The notes below the pieces were generated by a model. It was not told where the DNA came from. It saw nothing but the letters and a program-made list of their open reading frames with translations, and did no database searches. From the NCBI GenBank assembly GCA_020247055.1, contig JADCJL010000181.1, positions 1 through 64,000 on the forward strand: 64,000 bases of DNA. Direction: 5' to 3'. Source of the DNA: Acidobacteriaceae bacterium. Its GTDB lineage: Bacteria; Acidobacteriota; Terriglobia; Bryobacterales; Bryobacteraceae. Position 1 is the first letter of the stretch. Each line of letters opens with the position of its first letter. Position numbers and translations under genes: made by a program. Shown one piece after another: positions 59,477 through 64,000 of the stretch.

Positions 59477-61576
59477 GTGAATCTTGAAACCCCGCTCGTA
59501 TACGTGAAAGGCGTGGGACCGCAGCGGGCGGCGATGCTCGAGACCAAGGGTCTCGTCACGGTGGCCGACCTGCTGCACTACCCGCCGTTTCGCTACGAAG
59601 ACCGATCGAACCTGAAGCGTATCGACCAGCTGGCCCCCGGCGAGATGGCGACCGTGATTGTCGAAGTGCGCGCGACGAGCCTGCCGCAGTTGAAGAACAA
59701 GCGGGTGGGGCTGTTTGAAGCCACGCTGGGCGACGCCGGGCGCATGCCGCTCTACGGACGCTGGTTCAACGGCGGCTACCTGGCCAAGGTGCTCGCCGAG
59801 GGGATGCGGCTGGCGGTGTATGGCAAGGTCGAGTTCGACACCTACCGCGGCGAGCTGCTGATGAAGAATCCCGAGTTTGAGATTCTGTCGCAGGACGACG
59901 AAGAGGGCGATGCGACGCTGCATACCGGGCGGGTGGTGCCGATCTACGAAGCCGCGCAGAAGGTGAGTCCGAAGCTGCTGCGGGTGCTGATGCGGCGGGT
60001 GCTCGATTCGCTCGCGCCGGTCGAGGACCTGCTGCCGGCGCGGATCTGTGAACAGTTGAAGCTGCCGTCGCGGTGGGCGGCGATTCAGGGCATCCACTTT
60101 CCGGCCGAAGATAGCGACATTCGCCTGCTGAACGCCTTCCGGTCGCCGGCCCATGTGCGGATGATTCTTGAAGAGTTCTTCTGGCTCGAGTGCGGGCTGG
60201 CGCTCAAGCGCAACAAGGCGCGGGAGGCGCGGGGCATTCAGTTCGCCTTGACCGACCGGGTGCGCGAGCAGATCAAGGCGATGCTGCCGTTCAAGCCGAC
60301 CGGGGCGCAGAAGCGGGTGCTCGGCGAAATCGCCCGCGACATGGCGGCGCCGCAGCCGATGAGCCGCCTCGTGCAGGGCGACGTGGGCAGCGGAAAGACG
60401 CTGGTGGCGGCCGAGGCGGCCATCATCGCCATCGAAAACGGATACCAAGTGGCCGTGCTCGCGCCCACCGAGATTCTGGCCGCGCAGCACTTCGCCTACT
60501 TCAAGAACCTGTTCGGCAAGCTGGGCTATGAGTGCGCGATGCTGTCCGGGTCGTTCAAGGCCAAGGAGAAGGAGGCCATCCGGCGGCTGATCGCGAGCGG
60601 CCTGGTGCACGTCGCCATCGGCACGCACGCGCTGCTTGAAGCCGACGTGCAGTTTGCCAAGCTGGGCCTGGCGATTGTGGACGAGCAGCACCGGTTCGGG
60701 GTGATGCAGCGGCTGAAGCTGATGGAGAAGGGCCAGACGCCGGACGTGCTGGTGATGACGGCCACGCCGATTCCGCGGACGCTGGCGCTGACCGTCTACG
60801 GCGACCTCGATACCTCCGTGATTGACGAGCTGCCACCGGGGCGCCGGCCGATTGTCACGACGCACGTCAACGCGAACCGGATTGAGGAGGTCTGGTCGTT
60901 CCTGCAGACGGAGGTGGCGGCCGGCCGGCAGGCCTATGTCGTCTATCCGGTGATTGAAGAGAGCGAGACGCAGGCGATGAAAGCGGCCGAGCAGATGTAT
61001 CTGCAGCTTTCGCAGACCGTGTTTCCGCACTTCACGGTGGGCCTGCTGCACGGCAAGCTGGCGCAGACGGACAAAGAGGCCGTGATGGCGGCGTTCAAGC
61101 GGGGCGAGACGCAGATTCTGGTGGCGACGACGGTGGTGGAGGTGGGCGTGGACGTGCCGAACGCGACAGTGATGGTGATTGAGCAGGCCGAGCGGTTTGG
61201 CCTGGCGCAGCTGCACCAGCTGCGGGGGCGGGTGGGCCGGGGCGGCGAGCAGAGCTACTGTCTGCTGGTAACCGATAAGCTGAGCGAGACGGGCAAGGAG
61301 CGGATCCGGACGATGGTGGAATCAAACGACGGCTTCTACATCGCCGAGATGGACCTGCGGTTGCGCGGCCCCGGCGAGTTTTTCGGAACGAAGCAGAGCG
61401 GGCTGCCGGCGCTGCGTTTCGGCAACATTCTGCGCGACAGCGAGCTGCTCGAGATTGCACGCAACGAAGCCAATGCGTTTATTGAGAATCCGCCGGACGA
61501 AGCGACGCTGCGGCAGGCGGTGGCCTATCTGCGCGAGCACTGGCAGCGGCGCTACGGCTTAGTATTGGTAGGGTAA
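59477..61576 (+). CDS. recG: ATP-dependent DNA helicase RecG
   Basis: The 699-residue helicase has an N-terminal wedge/OB domain (YVKGVGPQRAAMLETKG, PPFRYEDRS). Helicase motifs follow: GDVGSGKTLVA (Walker A), DEQHRFGV (motif II), TATPIPRTLAL (motif III), VVEVGVDVPNATVMVI and QLRGRVGRGGEQSYC (motif VI). It reverses stalled forks and branch-migrates Holliday junctions. The GTG start at 59477 begins the conserved LETPLVYVKGVG. It is followed at 2 bp by rsmD. Confidence 0.98.
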   Translation: MNLETPLVYVKGVGPQRAAMLETKGLVTVADLLHYPPFRYEDRSNLKRIDQLAPGEMATVIVEVRATSLPQLKNKRVGLFEATLGDAGRMPLYGRWFNGGYLAKVLAEGMRLAVYGKVEFDTYRGELLMKNPEFEILSQDDEEGDATLHTGRVVPIYEAAQKVSPKLLRVLMRRVLDSLAPVEDLLPARICEQLKLPSRWAAIQGIHFPAEDSDIRLLNAFRSPAHVRMILEEFFWLECGLALKRNKAREARGIQFALTDRVREQIKAMLPFKPTGAQKRVLGEIARDMAAPQPMSRLVQGDVGSGKTLVAAEAAIIAIENGYQVAVLAPTEILAAQHFAYFKNLFGKLGYECAMLSGSFKAKEKEAIRRLIASGLVHVAIGTHALLEADVQFAKLGLAIVDEQHRFGVMQRLKLMEKGQTPDVLVMTATPIPRTLALTVYGDLDTSVIDELPPGRRPIVTTHVNANRIEEVWSFLQTEVAAGRQAYVVYPVIEESETQAMKAAEQMYLQLSQTVFPHFTVGLLHGKLAQTDKEAVMAAFKRGETQILVATTVVEVGVDVPNATVMVIEQAERFGLAQLHQLRGRVGRGGEQSYCLLVTDKLSETGKERIRTMVESNDGFYIAEMDLRLRGPGEFFGTKQSGLPALRFGNILRDSELLEIARNEANAFIENPPDEATLRQAVAYLREHWQRRYGLVLVG

Positions 61577-61578
61577 CC

Positions 61579-62103
61579 ATGCGCGTCATTGCCGGAGAGT
61601 TTCGCAGCCGCAAGCTGCAGAGTGTGGAAGGGACAGAGGTACGGCCGACGCCGGACCGGCTGCGGGAGTCGCTGTTCAATATTTTGCAGACGCGGCTGGC
61701 GGGGATGGTGTTTGTCGACGCCTACGCGGGGACGGGGGCGGTGGGGCTGGAGGCGCTGAGCCGGGGCGCGCGGCGGGTGCTGTTCATCGAACGCAACAAG
61801 GAAGCCATCCGCGTCTTGTTTGAGAACATACAGTCGCTGGGGGTGCAGGGGAGGACGGCGATCATCAAGCGGAAGGCGAGCGAGGCGCTGCGGACGATAG
61901 AGGCCGATATTGTGTTTCTCGACCCGCCGTTTACGGTGCCCAAGGAGTTTGACGCGGCGCTGACGGCGGTGGCGGAGACGGCGGCGCCGCTCGTGATTGT
62001 GCAGCATCCGCCGCGGCAGGTGCTGGCCGACGAGTACGGCCCGCTGCGGCGGAGCCGTATCGTCAAGCAAGGGGACAACTGGCTCAGTTTCTACGAGCGG
62101 TAA
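61579..62103 (+). CDS. rsmD: 16S rRNA (guanine966-N2)-methyltransferase RsmD
   Basis: The protein (174 aa) has the RsmD N-terminus MRVIAGEFRSRKLQ, RPTPDRLRESLFNIL, the SAM-binding DAYAGTGAVGLEALSRGA and the catalytic DPPF in DIVFLDPPF. It methylates G966 of 16S rRNA during 30S assembly. recG and rsmD are often neighbours; here they are 2 bp apart. The 3' end overlaps the convergent Ig-repeat gene by 20 bp. Confidence 0.97.
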   Translation: MRVIAGEFRSRKLQSVEGTEVRPTPDRLRESLFNILQTRLAGMVFVDAYAGTGAVGLEALSRGARRVLFIERNKEAIRVLFENIQSLGVQGRTAIIKRKASEALRTIEADIVFLDPPFTVPKEFDAALTAVAETAAPLVIVQHPPRQVLADEYGPLRRSRIVKQGDNWLSFYER

Positions 62104-64000
62104 CGGGCTGCGATTCGCCGGCGCTGTTGGTGAGGCGGACGACGACCGATTCGATGGCGCCGACTTGACCGGTGACGGTGAGGGGCAGGGTGAGCCGGAA
62201 ACCGCCGCCGAAGGGCTGCGAGGCCGCCGAACCGAACCAAGCATTGAAGGCCGCCGTGACGGGCACCGTCAGGGTGGTGGTTTCGAGCTGGCTGCCGGCG
62301 GCGGGGTTGAACTGCAGGGTGACCGTCGAGACTTCGCGGGTGTTCGAGACACCTTCGACGGTAAGCGATAGGCCGGACGGGGTCGAGAGCAGCGAAGCGG
62401 AGTTGATGACGGGCGCGGCGCGGGGGATGGGAACCGCGGCGGCCGGGCCGGGCGAGGGCTGGCCGCCGAGCGGGGTGAGGGTGGTCTGCAGCTGGACGCG
62501 GCCCGCGATGGTGCCGGCCTGGAAGCGCAGGGGATTGAGCGGGAACTGCGCGGCGGTCTGGCCGGGCGGGATGGTGAAGTCCACCTGACGGCCGCCGGAG
62601 GCAAGCTGGACGGCGGGGTCGTCGACGGGGTTGCTCGCATCGGGGGTGAACAGGAGGGTCAAGGTGCCGGAGACGGGCAACGGATAGGGCGCGGCGAGTT
62701 GGAGAGTGACGGTGAACTGCCGGCCGGACGGGAGGAAGGAGACGAGCAGCGGCGGCAGGGGCGGCGCGGCGATGGCGAGGTCGAAGGCGCGGGTGGCGCG
62801 GTTGCCGAGCGAGTCGGTGACCTGCAGGGTGAAGCGGAAGCTGCCCGCGGCGCCGGGGGTGCCGGCGAGGACGCCATCGGAGGCGAGCGCGAGGCCGGGG
62901 GGCAGGGTGCCTTCGACGAGCGCGAAGCGGTAGGGTGCCTCGCCGCCGGTGGCGCCGAAGCGGGCGGAGAGGGCGGAGCCGGCGATGCCGCCGGGCAGTT
63001 CGAGGGCGTTGACAGCGAGCGCGGGGAGGACGCGGAGGGTGGCCGCGGCGGTGGCGGTGTTGCGGAGAGAGTCGGTGACGGTGACGCCGAAGGTGAAGAC
63101 ACCGGCGGCGGTGGGCGCGCCGCTGAGCGCACCACTTGACGAAACGAAGCCAACGCCGGGAGGCAGGGCGCCGCTGGTGACGGCCCACTGGTAGGGGGGC
63201 TGACCGCCGGCAGCGACGAAGCCGCCGCCGGCAGGCTGGCCGACGAGGACCGGCGTGAGGCCCGGGGGGGCGATGATGGCGGTGAGGCGGTTGCGGACCG
63301 TGAGGGGCAGGACGCGGGAGGCACGCTGGCCGCGGCTGTCCGTGACCGCGGCGGAGACCGAAAACGAACCCGCGGCGGTGGGGCTGCCGGAGAGGGCGCC
63401 ATCGGCGCCGGCGGTGAGGCCGGGCGGAAGGCCGCTGAGGGTGAAGGCGTAGGGCGGGACGCCTCCGGCGGCGGCGACCGCGGCGCCGTAGGGGGCGCCG
63501 GAGAAGGCGTCGGGCAGGGCGGTAGTGGTGATTTCGAGGGGGCCGAGGATGTTGACGGTGAAGCTGCGTTCGGCGCGGACGTTGCGGGCGTCGGTGACTT
63601 CGCAGGAGAAGCGGAAGGCGCCGGGGGCGGTGGGGGTGCCGGTGAGGGTGGCGTTGCTTGTGAAGACGACGCCGGGAGGCAGATTGCCGGTGACGGCGAA
63701 GCGGTAGGGGGCCTGGCCGCCGGTGGCGCCGAAGCCGGCGGCGTAGGGCAGGTTGACACTGCCGCCGGGCAGCGAGTCGGGCGTGAGGAGAAGAGGGAGA
63801 ACGGGGGCGGTGATAACGATGGTGAAGAGCTGGCCGGTGAAGCGGCCGCTGCTATCTTCGGCGAGAACACCGAAAGTGTAAGCGCCGGGGGTGGAGGGGG
63901 TACCGCTGAAGGCGCCGGCTCCGTTCATTGTGAGGCCGGGGGGCAGACTGCCCTGCGAGAGGCGCAGGGTGTAGGGCGGGACGCCGCCGGCGACGGTGAG
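62084..64000 (-). CDS. Ig-like (He_PIG) repeat surface protein, 5' end beyond the window
   Basis: The frame stays open to the right edge (63929-64000 encodes another repeat piece, AGGVPPYTLRLSQGSLPPG), so the ATG at 63928 is internal and the gene is truncated by the window. At least five putative Ig (He_PIG) repeats of about 86-88 residues carry the pattern GGxxPYxF...LPPG...G...GTPxxAGxF. The last 225 residues form a different beta-rich C-terminal region. Such proteins are secreted and thought to act in adhesion or as spacers on the cell surface. The 3' end overlaps rsmD by 20 bp. Confidence 0.88.
   Translation of the reverse strand, partial: LTVAGGVPPYTLRLSQGSLPPGLTMNGAGAFSGTPSTPGAYTFGVLAEDSSGRFTGQLFTIVITAPVLPLLLTPDSLPGGSVNLPYAAGFGATGGQAPYRFAVTGNLPPGVVFTSNATLTGTPTAPGAFRFSCEVTDARNVRAERSFTVNILGPLEITTTALPDAFSGAPYGAAVAAAGGVPPYAFTLSGLPPGLTAGADGALSGSPTAAGSFSVSAAVTDSRGQRASRVLPLTVRNRLTAIIAPPGLTPVLVGQPAGGGFVAAGGQPPYQWAVTSGALPPGVGFVSSSGALSGAPTAAGVFTFGVTVTDSLRNTATAAATLRVLPALAVNALELPGGIAGSALSARFGATGGEAPYRFALVEGTLPPGLALASDGVLAGTPGAAGSFRFTLQVTDSLGNRATRAFDLAIAAPPLPPLLVSFLPSGRQFTVTLQLAAPYPLPVSGTLTLLFTPDASNPVDDPAVQLASGGRQVDFTIPPGQTAAQFPLNPLRFQAGTIAGRVQLQTTLTPLGGQPSPGPAAAVPIPRAAPVINSASLLSTPSGLSLTVEGVSNTREVSTVTLQFNPAAGSQLETTTLTVPVTAAFNAWFGSAASQPFGGGFRLTLPLTVTGQVGAIESVVVRLTNSAGESQPVTARRN
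62759..64000. repeat. Tandem Ig-repeat units of about 260 bp
   Basis: Repeat units coding for GGxPPY...LPPG motifs recur with a period of about 258-264 bp within the Ig-repeat gene. They are diverged in sequence, so this is a protein-level tandem array, not a recent DNA duplication. Confidence 0.7.

Noticed and set aside
1-64000. tRNA, rRNA, CRISPR arrays, prophage or insertion sequences
   Set aside because: No T-loop/acceptor pattern, rRNA segment, regularly spaced identical repeats, transposase or phage protein was found by eye; a tRNAscan, Infernal and CRISPR search would be needed to exclude short RNAs fully.

Overview
The window is a stretch of GC-rich chromosome from a Gram-negative soil-type bacterium, most likely an Acidobacteriota member of the Solibacter/Bryobacter kind. 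This assignment is inferred from gene content, not from a marker tree. The content includes DUF1080 (3-keto-disaccharide hydrolase-like) proteins, an FG-GAP/ASPIC-UnbV protein, Ig-like (He_PIG) repeat proteins, Tat-exported enolase-superfamily and serine hydrolase enzymes, several SDRs, a remnant of a PQQ dehydrogenase, OPT and MFS carriers, and a secreted protein with the N-terminal theme PNYTCLETIER. No rRNA, tRNA, CRISPR array, phage gene or intact insertion sequence was seen. The region is core or ordinary accessory chromosome, tightly packed on both strands.

Layout. 1-4150: an envelope-polysaccharide unit (membrane protein, processive GT2 glycosyltransferase, membrane-anchored polymer-forming beta-helix protein), followed by a candidate 59-aa gene with a strong terminator. 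4264-10000 (minus strand): radical SAM protein, lipoprotein-sorting-like protein, acyl-CoA dehydrogenase, a Wzm/Wzt-type polysaccharide ABC exporter, a DUF2752 protein and a zinc-ribbon membrane protein. 10027-13717 (plus): GatC-like/amidase pair, PQQ-dehydrogenase remnant, SDR, zincin and DUF1080 protein. 13857-15576: rplU-rpmA-obg with promoter and terminator. 15681-25992: PBP transpeptidase, SDR, OPT transporter, spermidine-synthase-like membrane protein, then an SDR/metal-binding/enolase/beta-lactamase-like series. 25993-35648: PHP hydrolase, alpha/beta-hydrolase fused to DUF1080, M50 protease, two MFS carriers around an esterase, FG-GAP protein, TPR protein.

35645-51533: a UvrD-type helicase with an embedded DnaQ-type exonuclease, RecX, YtxH and DUF948-like proteins, M1 peptidase, PilZ protein, L-lactate permease, a degenerate GHMP kinase, OmpA protein, GH88 hydrolase, CDGSH protein, Hpt and RsfS. 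51527-58508 (minus): nicotinamidase and PncB (NAD salvage) translationally coupled to a Gld-like ABC system (DUF4340, GldG, permease, ATPase), with FabI just upstream. 58530-64000: Gfo/Idh oxidoreductase, recG-rsmD, and the 3' part of an Ig-repeat protein that runs off the window.

Two patterns cut across genes. First, at least 13 genes without a Shine-Dalgarno site carry a TANNNT hexamer 6-9 nt before the start codon, which suggests many leaderless mRNAs. Second, 9 of 11 convergent gene pairs overlap or abut at their stop codons, leaving no room for hairpin terminators. The most unusual single protein is the helicase-exonuclease fusion. No clear defence island or wholly new multi-gene system was found.
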